From NCBI GenBank assembly GCA_030528085.1, contig JAUMZN010000002.1, forward strand, positions 1,236-53,184: 51,949 nucleotides of DNA. Direction: 5' to 3'. Below, piece by piece: positions 16,599-25,014 of this stretch; the stretch's first letter is position 1; each line of letters starts with the position of its first letter. Below the pieces are notes generated by a model. That model ran no database searches. It had not been told where the DNA came from and saw only the letters and a list, made by a program, of their open reading frames with translations. Origin of the DNA: Erysipelotrichaceae bacterium (lineage in GTDB: Bacteria; Bacillota_I; Bacilli_A; Erysipelotrichales; Erysipelotrichaceae). The position numbers and the translations under genes are program-made.

Positions 16599-17213
16599 TT
16601 AGAAGTGTGTCACGAGATCAGAACGAGAGAAGATCGCCCGTCCAAGGATTTGAACTGGGGTTTCTTCAAGTTCGCGCAAAGTGAAAATGCGCGGGTCGAC
16701 GTTGGCATTGGCAGCCATAAGGACCCAATAACCTTCTTTTTTAATCAATCGTTTGACTGTGACTTCTTCTTGACCGATTAAGAATACGCCAATCGCTCCA
16801 GAAGGAATATCTTGGCACTGTTTGACATATAATAAGTCGTTTTCGTGAATATGGGCGTCTTTCATCGAATCACCGGTCACTCGTAAAAAGTAATCCCCAC
16901 GGTGATAATCATCTTCGGTGACATCAACATATCCTTCGATATTTTCATCAGCCAGTAAGCCATATCCCGCTTTGACGGTTCCTAAAATTGGACGGCGTAA
17001 TTGGAGTCCGCGTACGCGAGTCAAATCATCGAAATCGATATTGAGCATTTCAGCTAAAAGACGAAGTGTATCTGGAGCAATTTTGCGGATTTTGCCGCAG
17101 CACCATCTAGAAACTGTAGAACGCGTTACGCCGCAGTATTTGGCAATGTAGTCATTTGTCAAATTGTTGTCTTCTTTAAATTGATTGAGAGCGTCTGGAA
17201 TATTTACTTTCAT
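16599..17213 (-). CDS. LexA/CI-like self-cleaving repressor (XRE helix-turn-helix + peptidase S24)
   Basis: This protein has about 204 residues from the ATG at 17213. An XRE-type helix-turn-helix spans about residues 15-62 (YIAKYCGVTRSTVSRW). The S24 domain carries a cleavage-type Ala82-Gly83 pair, Ser116 in GDSM and Lys154 in TVKRL, so the full set for RecA-stimulated self-cleavage is present. LexA proper has a winged helix, so this is a CI/LexA-like regulator rather than classical LexA. It is divergent from the Y-family polymerase gene and shares a 16-base repeat with it, so it very probably controls both. No Shine-Dalgarno is present, and TATAAT lies six bases before the ATG, suggesting a leaderless mRNA. 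Confidence 0.88.
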   Translation of the reverse strand: MKVNIPDALNQFKEDNNLTNDYIAKYCGVTRSTVSRWCCGKIRKIAPDTLRLLAEMLNIDFDDLTRVRGLQLRRPILGTVKAGYGLLADENIEGYVDVTEDDYHRGDYFLRVTGDSMKDAHIHENDLLYVKQCQDIPSGAIGVFLIGQEEVTVKRLIKKEGYWVLMAANANVDPRIFTLRELEETPVQILGRAIFSRSDLVTHF

Positions 17214-17219
17214 AATTCG

Positions 17220-17228
17220 ATTATAGCA
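17220..17228 (-). promoter_or_regulatory. Extended -10 promoter of the S24 repressor gene (leaderless)
   Basis: On the minus strand this reads TGCTATAAT, ending six bases before the ATG, so the first transcribed base should fall at or next to the start codon. A GTGCGCAAC element (17230-17238) abuts it. Confidence 0.6.
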
Positions 17229-17264
17229 TGTGCGCAACTAAATAAAAGAAATCTTGGCTACTTT

Positions 17265-17280
17265 GTGCACAAAAAGTGCG
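17265..17280 (+). repeat. Operator-like direct repeat, copy 1
   Basis: GTGCACAAAAAGTGCG is an exact 16-base match in the same orientation to 17489-17504. Internally it contains GTGC twice, 11 bases apart, about one helical turn. Confidence 0.7.
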
Positions 17281-17488
17281 AATATTAAAAAATAATAATG
17301 CCCTGATCTTGCGTAAGTGATGAGCACATCGAGTAAAATGAGCAATAAAACAACACGAATATTCGTCTTAATACTCTCGTTGTGCAATGATTATGAACAA
17401 AACAAAAACGACTCGTGCGCATTTCGTTCATGGAATGAAGACCGCATTTATAAAATATGCGCATATAATCAAAGTTCAGAATAAGAAA

Positions 17489-17504
17489 GTGCACAAAAAG
17501 TGCG
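17489..17504 (+). repeat. Operator-like direct repeat, copy 2
   Basis: This is an exact copy of 17265-17280, placed nine bases before the -35 of the polymerase promoter. It is the likely binding site of the adjacent S24 repressor. Confidence 0.7.
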
Positions 17505-17512
17505 TAAACATG

Positions 17513-17541
17513 TTGCGAATCAGAAAAATCATGACTATACT
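17513..17541 (+). promoter_or_regulatory. Promoter of the Y-family polymerase gene (leaderless)
   Basis: TTGCGA (17513-17518), a 17-base spacer and TATACT (17536-17541) lie six bases before the ATG. A second possible -10, TATAAT, lies at 17464-17469. Confidence 0.55.
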
Positions 17542-17547
17542 GAAATC

Positions 17548-18810
17548 ATGAAACGGGTAATTGTACACAGTGACATCAACCATTGTTACGCGCAAATCGA
17601 AGAGATGCGCCATCCAGAATTGCGCAATGTGCCAATGGCAGTAGGTGGAAGTGAAGAAAAAAGACATGGCATTATTTTGGCGAAAAATGATTTGGCCAAA
17701 GCCGCAAATATCAAAACCGGAGAATCGCTGCGCGATGCTTATCGAAAATGCCCTAATTTGACGATCATCCATCCCGACTATGACGCGTATATGTATTACA
17801 CAGAAAAAATTAAAGATATTTATCGAAAATACACAGATCGAGTTGAAGCATTTGGCTTAGATGAAGCGTGGATCGATTTAACTGAATCGCAAAAATTATT
17901 CGGTGATGGAATTGAACTGGCCAAAAAAATACAAGACGAAGTGTATGACACCTATGGCATGACTGTCAGTATGGGCGTGTCGTTTAATAAAGTGTTTGCC
18001 AAACTTGGAAGTGATTTATTTAAACACAAAGGCTTTGCGCTCATTACTGAACAAGATGTCGAAAGTCTAGTTTGGCCTTTGCCGGTAGAAGATTTGTTAA
18101 TGGTGGGTTCGCGAATGAAAAAACACCTCAATGAAATGGGCATTTTTACGATCGGAGATCTCGCTTTGTGCCCTGTTCATGACCTGCAAAAGCGCTTTGG
18201 TGTCATGGGCCATTTATTGTGGATTTATGCCAATGGTTTAGACGATAGCGAGGTACATCAAGTCGGCTATACACGCCAAGTCAAATCGATTTCGCATTCC
18301 AAAACGGTCGTTAAAGATATCGAAAGCATGGCACAACTGCGCGAGGTGTTTCGCGTATTGAGTGAATGTGTGGCCGCCGACTTGCGCAAAGCAAATCTTA
18401 AAGGACGCACGATCCAAATTCATTTGCGCTCAACTGAATTAAAAAGCTGCAATAAACAAAAGAAGTTTGAACAATATACCGATTTAGCAAGCGATATTTT
18501 AGAAGCGGCGATGGATCTCGCCGCCAAGTTATGGGTTGGCGATGTGCCTTTGCGCTCTGTTGGAATCCACGTTTCCATGCTTTCGCAAACGCAAAATTTC
18601 GACCAGCTCGATCTTTTCCATGAACCGCAAACAAGAGAAAAAGAAAGAGCGCTCGAGGAAGTTTTATACAAGATTCGCAATCGCTATGGCTATGATTCAT
18701 GCCGTATGGCCGCCTCACGTGTCGATGCGCAGTTGACCGATTTTGATCCCGATGGCTTGCTGCATCAAGTGCATCCTGTTGGGGTATTGGAAGGATCGAT
18801 TCGGCGATGA
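17548..18810 (+). CDS. Y-family DNA polymerase (DinB/UmuC-like translesion polymerase)
   Basis: This protein has about 420 residues from the ATG at 17548. A GTG at 17500 is in frame but lies inside the repeat and lacks a ribosome-binding site. The palm begins with VHSDINHCYAQIE, a divergent form of the family's VDMDAFFASVE; the second carboxylate pair is in GLDEAWIDLT. The finger (GIILAKNDLAK), helix-hairpin-helix and little-finger regions follow, and a QLDLF sequence near residues 355-365 resembles a sliding-clamp-binding motif. It copies past damaged bases with low fidelity. Being divergent from an S24 repressor, it is probably induced by DNA damage. The stop overlaps the next gene (ATGA). 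Confidence 0.88.
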   Translation: MKRVIVHSDINHCYAQIEEMRHPELRNVPMAVGGSEEKRHGIILAKNDLAKAANIKTGESLRDAYRKCPNLTIIHPDYDAYMYYTEKIKDIYRKYTDRVEAFGLDEAWIDLTESQKLFGDGIELAKKIQDEVYDTYGMTVSMGVSFNKVFAKLGSDLFKHKGFALITEQDVESLVWPLPVEDLLMVGSRMKKHLNEMGIFTIGDLALCPVHDLQKRFGVMGHLLWIYANGLDDSEVHQVGYTRQVKSISHSKTVVKDIESMAQLREVFRVLSECVAADLRKANLKGRTIQIHLRSTELKSCNKQKKFEQYTDLASDILEAAMDLAAKLWVGDVPLRSVGIHVSMLSQTQNFDQLDLFHEPQTREKERALEEVLYKIRNRYGYDSCRMAASRVDAQLTDFDPDGLLHQVHPVGVLEGSIRR

Positions 18811-19097
18811 AGCTGTTTAAGTATTACGTCGATGTCGTGACTTTGATTTTTCAAGATGGCTCATTCAAACCGCTGTTTGTTTGTTGGGGTCAGCATCGTT
18901 ATCGCATCGATAAAGTTTTAACGGTACGCGAGACGTATTCCAAAGCAGGCGGCTGCGGGATTTGTTATACGTGCCGCATGAATAATGGCCAGCAGCGCAA
19001 TTTATTTTGGGAAAGAAATCGTTGGTTTGTTGAATCGGAAATCTATATTCCCGTTGCCCAAGAAGAACGCAAAGAACCATCTAATAAAGGAATGTAG
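18807..19097 (+). CDS. Small protein coupled to the Y-family polymerase
   Basis: This 96-residue protein has a start overlapping the polymerase stop as ATGA, so translation is coupled. It looks beta-rich (KLFKYYVDVVTLIFQDG, then a basic-aromatic CWGQHRYRIDKVL). It has a short cysteine cluster (GGCGICYTC) and ends with FWERNRWFVESE. The size, position and the pattern of a basic-aromatic strand followed by W-R-V-E recall the DUF6504 proteins found beside polymerase genes in Actinobacteria, but I cannot confirm homology. It is probably an accessory to the polymerase. Confidence 0.65.
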   Translation: MKLFKYYVDVVTLIFQDGSFKPLFVCWGQHRYRIDKVLTVRETYSKAGGCGICYTCRMNNGQQRNLFWERNRWFVESEIYIPVAQEERKEPSNKGM

Positions 19098-19103
19098 GCA
19101 TAT

Positions 19104-19141
19104 AAAAACAGCTTGTCGAAATCAATCAACAAGCTGTTTTT
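19104..19141. terminator. Two-way Rho-independent terminator
   Basis: A 13-base perfect stem (19104-19116 and 19129-19141) with A/T-run flanks serves both the polymerase operon and the opposing membrane protein gene. Confidence 0.88.
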
Positions 19142-19152
19142 TAGAAAAGTGA

Positions 19153-20781
19153 TTATTTTGCAGGATGAGCAGAAGAAGCGGCTTTTTGCGCTTGTTCTTG
19201 TTTTTGTTGCTCAAGCAAGCCTTGTGTTGAACCAGGATAGAATTGCTCTTTAAATTCTAAATATTTAGTCGTCATACGCGGATAGTCGTTTAAATAAGTT
19301 GGACTGACGCGTTGATAAGCGTGATATTGGAAACCAACCATCAATGCGCAAAGCGGAACGACAACAAGCCAGCTCATCATCGTATAAGCTTTTGTATGGT
19401 GTCTTTGGAAGACGACACTCAAGGAAATGACCACAAATCTTAATCCAGCAACGACCATTAATACGATCGTTGAAAAGGCAGGCATGATATAGCGTCCTTG
19501 CGGCTGGAAGTCATCGCTCCATGAGTAATACATCGATAAACCAACGACCATGACGGCACAAAGAAACGCAACGATGAAAAAGAATAAGTTTTGCGTGTTC
19601 GTTGGATTTTTTGGGTACTTTTTCTTTTTGTCGACGATCATGCGCGTAGTCCAAGTCAGAGCTTGGAAAATGAACGCGCCTAAACCGATTAACATCACGA
19701 TCGCGGAATACAAGTAGACTTCTTTAGAGAACAAAAAGTCCATGACTCCTAATAAGCAAACAGAAGACATAAAAGTCATCTGTGCCCAAGTGAACGAATA
19801 GCCGTGTTTGAAGTTCCACATTTCCAAAAAGCCAATGCCTTCACGGTTGGCTTTATAAACGGTAGAAGGTGTAAAACCTGGATCTCCAAATTGTTCCCCC
19901 ATCACTAAACGGGTTTGTGTACCAAGTAAATCCCCATCATATAAAACGCCATTGCGGATAAACCACCATCCGGCAAGCATGAAGGTGATCACAAAGATCA
20001 CGCCTGCTTTTTTGAGCATCGTTTTCTTTTCATCAGCATCCATATGACGATGGAAGGCAGTTAAAAAGAAAATAGGAATACTCATTAATATATAAGGATA
20101 GCTATTGTAGTAAGAAAGAATCGTAATCCCCATCGCAAAGGCAAATTTAATACACATCGGCCAGCTCCACTGTTGGCGCATTCCGCGAATCCAACAATAA
20201 AGAACGGCACTGACCCCTGCCATACAGAACAAGTCGTTATTGCTGTAGCTCGATAAAAAGGAGATTTGCGGCATTAAACCACAAAAGAAGGCACATAAAA
20301 AAGCCCATGCCGGTTTCCAGTACAGCCATTCGCATGTTCTAAACATGAAGTACACCATCGCCACACCAGAAAAACAAGAGACGATGCGTGCAGCATAAAA
20401 TAAGGCAATCGGATCTTGGGTAAATAACGAGACGATCCACATGTTGAAGGCGCCAATAATATTGGCAAGCATCGGTCTTAAGGCATAAGAAAATCCCCAT
20501 AAGTCGATGCGGACTGATTTTTCCCAAGCGTTTGGCAAGCGGCCGTTTTGGAAAACGTAGTCAGATAAAATAATACGTACGCTTTCGTCTGGTGCTTTTG
20601 CCATTGGAACAGTGATCATCCAAGTGACATAAAGGCAAAACAAAGCGGCAAGAAAAATCGCAAAACAGATCCACACGGTTTTGGAATAACGCGTTTTGGG
20701 TTGAGCAGTATAAACAGATTTATCACCTGAAGTGAACCATGACTTAATTTTCAGCCATGAATGACTTAACGAAAAATTCAT
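19153..20781 (-). CDS. Polytopic membrane protein, GT-C/DUF2142-like glycosyltransferase candidate
   Basis: This protein has about 542 residues. The ATG at 20781 has GAAAGGG upstream, and longer readings to 20841 lack a site. About eleven to twelve membrane helices are visible. After helix 1 comes an outside loop with APDES followed by NGRLP, the place where GT-C enzymes carry acidic catalytic residues. GT-C proteins move sugars from polyprenyl-phosphate carriers onto glycans or proteins outside the membrane. It is divergent from a GT2 enzyme that could make such a carrier, which supports a surface-glycan role. The exact reaction is unknown. Confidence 0.65.
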   Translation of the reverse strand: MNFSLSHSWLKIKSWFTSGDKSVYTAQPKTRYSKTVWICFAIFLAALFCLYVTWMITVPMAKAPDESVRIILSDYVFQNGRLPNAWEKSVRIDLWGFSYALRPMLANIIGAFNMWIVSLFTQDPIALFYAARIVSCFSGVAMVYFMFRTCEWLYWKPAWAFLCAFFCGLMPQISFLSSYSNNDLFCMAGVSAVLYCWIRGMRQQWSWPMCIKFAFAMGITILSYYNSYPYILMSIPIFFLTAFHRHMDADEKKTMLKKAGVIFVITFMLAGWWFIRNGVLYDGDLLGTQTRLVMGEQFGDPGFTPSTVYKANREGIGFLEMWNFKHGYSFTWAQMTFMSSVCLLGVMDFLFSKEVYLYSAIVMLIGLGAFIFQALTWTTRMIVDKKKKYPKNPTNTQNLFFFIVAFLCAVMVVGLSMYYSWSDDFQPQGRYIMPAFSTIVLMVVAGLRFVVISLSVVFQRHHTKAYTMMSWLVVVPLCALMVGFQYHAYQRVSPTYLNDYPRMTTKYLEFKEQFYPGSTQGLLEQQKQEQAQKAASSAHPAK

Positions 20782-21106
20782 GAATAAATCCCTTTCGATC
20801 ATATAGACGTGCTGGTTGATAAGATCAATGAATTTTGCCATTGATCAAACTTTGCCAACAAGTCAGACGCCATAAATGGGTAAAAGTCAAAAATGGCCGT
20901 CACCTTAAAAAATATCACATCAGAAAACGTAAATCAGAAAAGAGTATGAGTTTTCGAGTTTAGTAGGTTTTTTGTAACATTTGAAAGTTTGTAAGAGTAA
21001 TGTATGCATTTGCATTACAGAGAATAATGGCACACTTGCAAAGATTCGATCAACAAGAGAATTACCTTACCTTGAAAAAGAGCACAATTTTGCTTTAATA
21101 AAGGCT
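20782..21106. other. Divergent intergenic region of the glycan locus
   Basis: These 325 bases lie between the divergent membrane protein and GT2 genes. A promoter for the latter is visible (21072-21099). An in-frame upstream extension of GT2 to 20981 exists but does not resemble the family and has no ribosome site. Confidence 0.45.
21072..21099 (+). promoter_or_regulatory. Promoter of the GT2 gene (probably leaderless)
   Basis: TTGAAA (21072-21077), a 16-base spacer and an extended -10 TG-C-TTTAAT (21091-21099) end seven bases before the ATG. The AAAGG at 21100-21104 is only two to three bases from the ATG, too close to serve as a normal ribosome site. Confidence 0.55.
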
Positions 21107-22075
21107 ATGAACAAGAAAACTGTAATTTTGATTCCATGTTATAACGAATCCGCAACGATCGAAAAAGTGGTTCGCGATTACCGCGAAGCATTCCCAAATG
21201 CGGAGATCTATGTTTACGATAACAACTCAACAGACCATACAGACGAAATTGCCCGTAAGGCTGGTGCAATTGTTCGTTATGAAAGAAAGCAGGGAAAGGG
21301 AAATGTTGTACGCTCCATGTTCAGAGACATTGAAGCTGACTGCTATGTCATGGTTGATGGAGATGATACTTATCCAGCCGAAGATGCGGTAAAACTCGCA
21401 AACGAAGTACTGAATAACGGAGTAGATATGGCAATTGGTGACCGTTTATCTTCTACTTACTTTACAGAAAATAAACGTCCATTCCATAACACAGGAAACC
21501 GTTTAGTCCGCGCTTTGATCAACACGTTCTACGATGCAAAAGTCAAAGACATCATGACTGGATTGCGCGCTTTCTCTTGGGACTTTGTTAAATCGTTCCC
21601 AGTTTGCTCTAAAGGATTTGAAATCGAAACAGAAATGACGATTTTTGCTTTAGACAAAAATATGAAACTTTCTGAAGTACCAATTGGCTATCGCGACCGC
21701 CCAGAAGGTAGCGTATCGAAATTGAATACGATCAGCGATGGCATGAAAGTACTCAAAACGATTGGAACTTTATTGCGTGATACGAAACCATTCGCATTCT
21801 TCAGCTGGATTTCTTTAATCCTTTTATTGATCACAGCTGCCTTCTTCGTGCCAATCTATATTGACTTTTTACACACAGGTTTAGTCGCTAAAATTCCAAC
21901 ATTGATTATGGTCAGCATGCTCGCTGTGATCACAATTCTGTGTTTCTTTACCGGAATTATTTTGACGAGCTTGCGCAAAAACCAGAAAAATGAATTTGAA
22001 CGTGGCTTAACGATGATGCGTTTGATTCGTGATGGTCAAATGCAGCAACAAGAAGATCGCACCAAAGAGGATTAA
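21107..22075 (+). CDS. GT2 family glycosyltransferase, polyprenyl-phosphate sugar synthase type
   Basis: This protein has about 322 residues. The GT-A domain starts directly with TVILIPCYNESATIEKVV. Asp-rich nucleotide-sugar binding appears as YDNNSTD and the metal motif is VDGDDTYP. FRALDP-type enzymes and dolichyl-phosphate mannose synthases share this layout. The middle region (GLRAFSWDF...FEIETEM...YRDRPEGSVSKL) is typical of the DPM1/GtrB group. Two C-terminal helices at about residues 232-290 anchor it. It most likely loads a sugar from a nucleotide donor onto undecaprenyl phosphate for the flanking membrane proteins. The next gene starts two bases after its stop. Confidence 0.85.
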   Translation: MNKKTVILIPCYNESATIEKVVRDYREAFPNAEIYVYDNNSTDHTDEIARKAGAIVRYERKQGKGNVVRSMFRDIEADCYVMVDGDDTYPAEDAVKLANEVLNNGVDMAIGDRLSSTYFTENKRPFHNTGNRLVRALINTFYDAKVKDIMTGLRAFSWDFVKSFPVCSKGFEIETEMTIFALDKNMKLSEVPIGYRDRPEGSVSKLNTISDGMKVLKTIGTLLRDTKPFAFFSWISLILLLITAAFFVPIYIDFLHTGLVAKIPTLIMVSMLAVITILCFFTGIILTSLRKNQKNEFERGLTMMRLIRDGQMQQQEDRTKED

Positions 22076-22077
22076 GC

Positions 22078-24777
22078 ATGAAATTCTGGACAAGAAAAAA
22101 AGAAAAATCCGAAATTGAAAACGAAGAAAAAGAAATCAGCGATCCAACACAATCTCAAAGTGAAGCAAAAGACACTGCAAGTGAGTCTTCTTTAGATCAA
22201 GTCGATACGTTAGAAAGCCATGAAGAAACGCAAATCGTCAGCGATGATGCGGTGGTCTTTCGAGTTGTCGCAAAAACAAATGAACTAGAACAACAACCTG
22301 AACAGGAGCAACAAGTGGACAAAACAGAACCACAAGAAACTGAACCAGTAAAAGAAGAAGTTGTTTTGGAAGATGAAGATGAATCTGAAGAAGTGTCGAT
22401 AGATGAGCTGCAAGATTTAGAAGAAATTGAAATCGAAACAGCAGAAACTGAACAAGAAGAACAAACCGTTGAACCATCAACGCAAGTTCAAGACGAATTA
22501 CTCGCTTTAGAAAATCAAGAAGTTGCAGAGCAGGATCTTGAAGTAGAACAAGAAGATAGCGAAAAACAAAACGAAGCGAAGCCACAAAAGGCAGAACCAG
22601 TCGTTCAGCCAACTTCACCACTTAGCGAGCAAGAACGACTTTGGCTGCGTAAGTCGATCGATGAAATGGATGACAAAAAACAACGCAAAAAGGGTTGGGA
22701 TTTAGCCATGATTTTGATCGAAGAGATCTTAATTCTTGTGGCAACCATTTCTGTCGGGACGTTCTTTCCAAATTCCGCATTGATCATTCCAATCAGCGCA
22801 ATCGCCCTCGTGGTGAATTTCCTTAGAATTTGGTATAGCGAAGCACTCAATAAAGCATTTGACTTTTTATATAAATGGCGCTGGCTGATCGCGTTGATTG
22901 TTTTTGTTTTATTAGTATTGGCAAAAGTCCATACATCCAATGTAGCCGCGTTTATGTATAACTTCCAAGCAGAACCAAGTGTGGAAAGTTCAATTTTCTT
23001 TGGCCGTCCGCGTTTGATTCGAACAGATGAATATGTCGTTCAGCTGCCATATTATTGGTCGCAATTTTATAACGACTTCCAAGAAATCTCTCATCAAATG
23101 TCGGTAAGTGGTCAAAATATGATCCTTGGATATAACTCTCCAGTTCGCGATATCACGATGATCGGCAAACCATTTGTTCTTGGTTACTTATTGCTTGGCA
23201 ATGAATATGGAATCAGTTGGTACTTCTGTGCTAAGACGATTTTAATGTTCATGGTGGCGATTGAAATGTTCAACATTTTAGTCAAGAACCGCTACTTAGC
23301 TGTATTCGGGGCATTTGTGCTGACCTTTGCGCCAGCGATGCAATGGTGGTACTCCCCACATTTCTATGATGTTATTTTCTGGGCTTGTACGCTATTTGTG
23401 GTGGGCTATTGGTTCTTCATGGCGCGCGGTTGGAAAAAATGGCTGATGACACTATTGGCAATTGCTTCTTTAACCGGCTTTGTGCTTGCAATATTCCCAT
23501 CGCTGCAAGTGCCGCTAGGCATGTTGGCATTCTTCTTAATGCTCGCTTGCTTAATTCGCGATCGCGATCAGCTGCAATTTAAAAAGACAGACTTGCTCAA
23601 TGTTCTCGTTGTACTTGCCGGTGTCGGCTTAGTTTTAGGACCAACACTTTGGAACATGCGCGATGACATTAAAATATTGATGAATACGGCTTATCCAGGA
23701 TCTCGCGTTTCCGTGGGTGGGGATGGTCAATTCTGGCGTTTATTTGTTAACCCAGTCAGCATTATGCAGACATTCTTAGATCCAGCATTGCTCAACAACA
23801 GTGAAATTTCCAGCTACACCCATTTTGGTTTAGCGTGCATGATGTATTATCCATTCCTGCGCTTTGCGTTATTCAAGAAAAAAGATCGCCAAGCATGGGT
23901 TGGTGATGTGTTGATGATTGCGATGATCATTGAAGTGACCTTCATGTTTGTCCAATTCCCAGAGTGGTTATCCAAACTCATGTTGTTGTCTTACTGCAAC
24001 CGCATGAATACGGTATTTGGCGTAACGGCAACGATCTTTACGATTTGGACGATTCAAGTGGCATTCCAAACAGAAATGCGATTCAAGAAAACAATCACAT
24101 TCCTTGTCTTTGCCCTTTATGCTTGCGGCGCATTTGTTTGCGTGAAGTTTATGGATATTCCACACTTCAACGACTTTATCGATCAAGGTTCACTTGTGAT
24201 TTACGCCTTTATGATCGGCATTACGATTGCTCTTTATATGACGATGACACGCTTTAGACAATTAGGTCTTGCGGGCATGATTTTATGGACAGCTTGTTCG
24301 GGATGCTTAGTCAATCCAATCATGATCGGCAGTGCCAGTGTGACAGATTATCCAATTGCGAAGAAAACGCAGCAATTGGTTGAAGACGATCCTGATGCTT
24401 GGTGGGCATATATGGGAAGCAATATTCGCTCTGGCTTATTAATGGCAAATGGAGCGAAAGTGATCAATGGCGTGAACTTCTATCCAGATTTCGAAAAATG
24501 GGAGTTGTTAGATCCACAATTAGTCGAATCGGATACAATTAACCGCTATGCTCATATTCAAATGACTCCATCGACAAGTGAAGAAACTGAAGTGAAACTG
24601 AATCTTCCGGATTTAGTCACTGTGCATATTAATCCATATGATCTTGAAAAATGGGATGTTCGCTACTTGATGGCAGATGAAGCGTATTTGCCAGCATTAG
24701 ATGCAGTTGAACTTCCTTATGACATCTTGTATCAAGATCAAGAAGGACAAGTCATTCTTGAATTAGAGTGGAATTAA
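22078..24777 (+). CDS. Large polytopic membrane protein with acidic N-terminal tail
   Basis: This 899-residue protein has two parts. Residues 1 to about 190 are highly charged and low in complexity, dominated by Glu and Gln (for example ETEPVKEEVVLEDEDESEE), and are surely disordered. Residues 215-770 hold about fourteen membrane helices, with an outside loop FGRPRLIRTDEYVVQLPYYW that looks like the RSDEW-type motif of DUF7657 membrane proteins. A soluble C-terminal part closes the protein. It is co-transcribed with GT2 and is probably a GT-C-like transferase or glycan handler. The function is inferred from context only. Confidence 0.65.
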   Translation: MKFWTRKKEKSEIENEEKEISDPTQSQSEAKDTASESSLDQVDTLESHEETQIVSDDAVVFRVVAKTNELEQQPEQEQQVDKTEPQETEPVKEEVVLEDEDESEEVSIDELQDLEEIEIETAETEQEEQTVEPSTQVQDELLALENQEVAEQDLEVEQEDSEKQNEAKPQKAEPVVQPTSPLSEQERLWLRKSIDEMDDKKQRKKGWDLAMILIEEILILVATISVGTFFPNSALIIPISAIALVVNFLRIWYSEALNKAFDFLYKWRWLIALIVFVLLVLAKVHTSNVAAFMYNFQAEPSVESSIFFGRPRLIRTDEYVVQLPYYWSQFYNDFQEISHQMSVSGQNMILGYNSPVRDITMIGKPFVLGYLLLGNEYGISWYFCAKTILMFMVAIEMFNILVKNRYLAVFGAFVLTFAPAMQWWYSPHFYDVIFWACTLFVVGYWFFMARGWKKWLMTLLAIASLTGFVLAIFPSLQVPLGMLAFFLMLACLIRDRDQLQFKKTDLLNVLVVLAGVGLVLGPTLWNMRDDIKILMNTAYPGSRVSVGGDGQFWRLFVNPVSIMQTFLDPALLNNSEISSYTHFGLACMMYYPFLRFALFKKKDRQAWVGDVLMIAMIIEVTFMFVQFPEWLSKLMLLSYCNRMNTVFGVTATIFTIWTIQVAFQTEMRFKKTITFLVFALYACGAFVCVKFMDIPHFNDFIDQGSLVIYAFMIGITIALYMTMTRFRQLGLAGMILWTACSGCLVNPIMIGSASVTDYPIAKKTQQLVEDDPDAWWAYMGSNIRSGLLMANGAKVINGVNFYPDFEKWELLDPQLVESDTINRYAHIQMTPSTSEETEVKLNLPDLVTVHINPYDLEKWDVRYLMADEAYLPALDAVELPYDILYQDQEGQVILELEWN

Positions 24778-24791
24778 AATAATCTAAATTG

Positions 24792-24833
24792 AAACCAATC
24801 TGAAATTTGAAAGCGGATTGGTTTTTCTTTTTT
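24792..24833 (+). terminator. Rho-independent terminator of the glycan operon
   Basis: AAACCAATC (24792-24800) pairs with GATTGGTTT (24816-24824), followed by a T-rich run. Confidence 0.75.
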
Positions 24834-25014
24834 GCTTTATACAAGGCAAAAACTCTAAACGAGTCCAAAAGAAATGCACTTTTGATTTGGATATCTGTTG
24901 AAATTAACAGACGAATTTCTATTGTTATTTGGATATGCTATAAAGGATAAGAGAAATTTTAATGCCTATACGAAAAGGGGCATTGAAATGGAGAAGAAAA
25001 AAGGAGAAAAAAGT

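Noticed and set aside
16401-16781. 126-codon frame on the plus strand
   Set aside because: Its second half is antisense to the S24 repressor, and there is no ribosome site or domain; the composition is that of a shadow frame.
22238-22621. 127-codon minus-strand frame, Leu-rich
   Set aside because: It is the mirror of the Glu/Gln-rich region on the plus strand, where GAA/CAA codons read as Leu/Phe in reverse.
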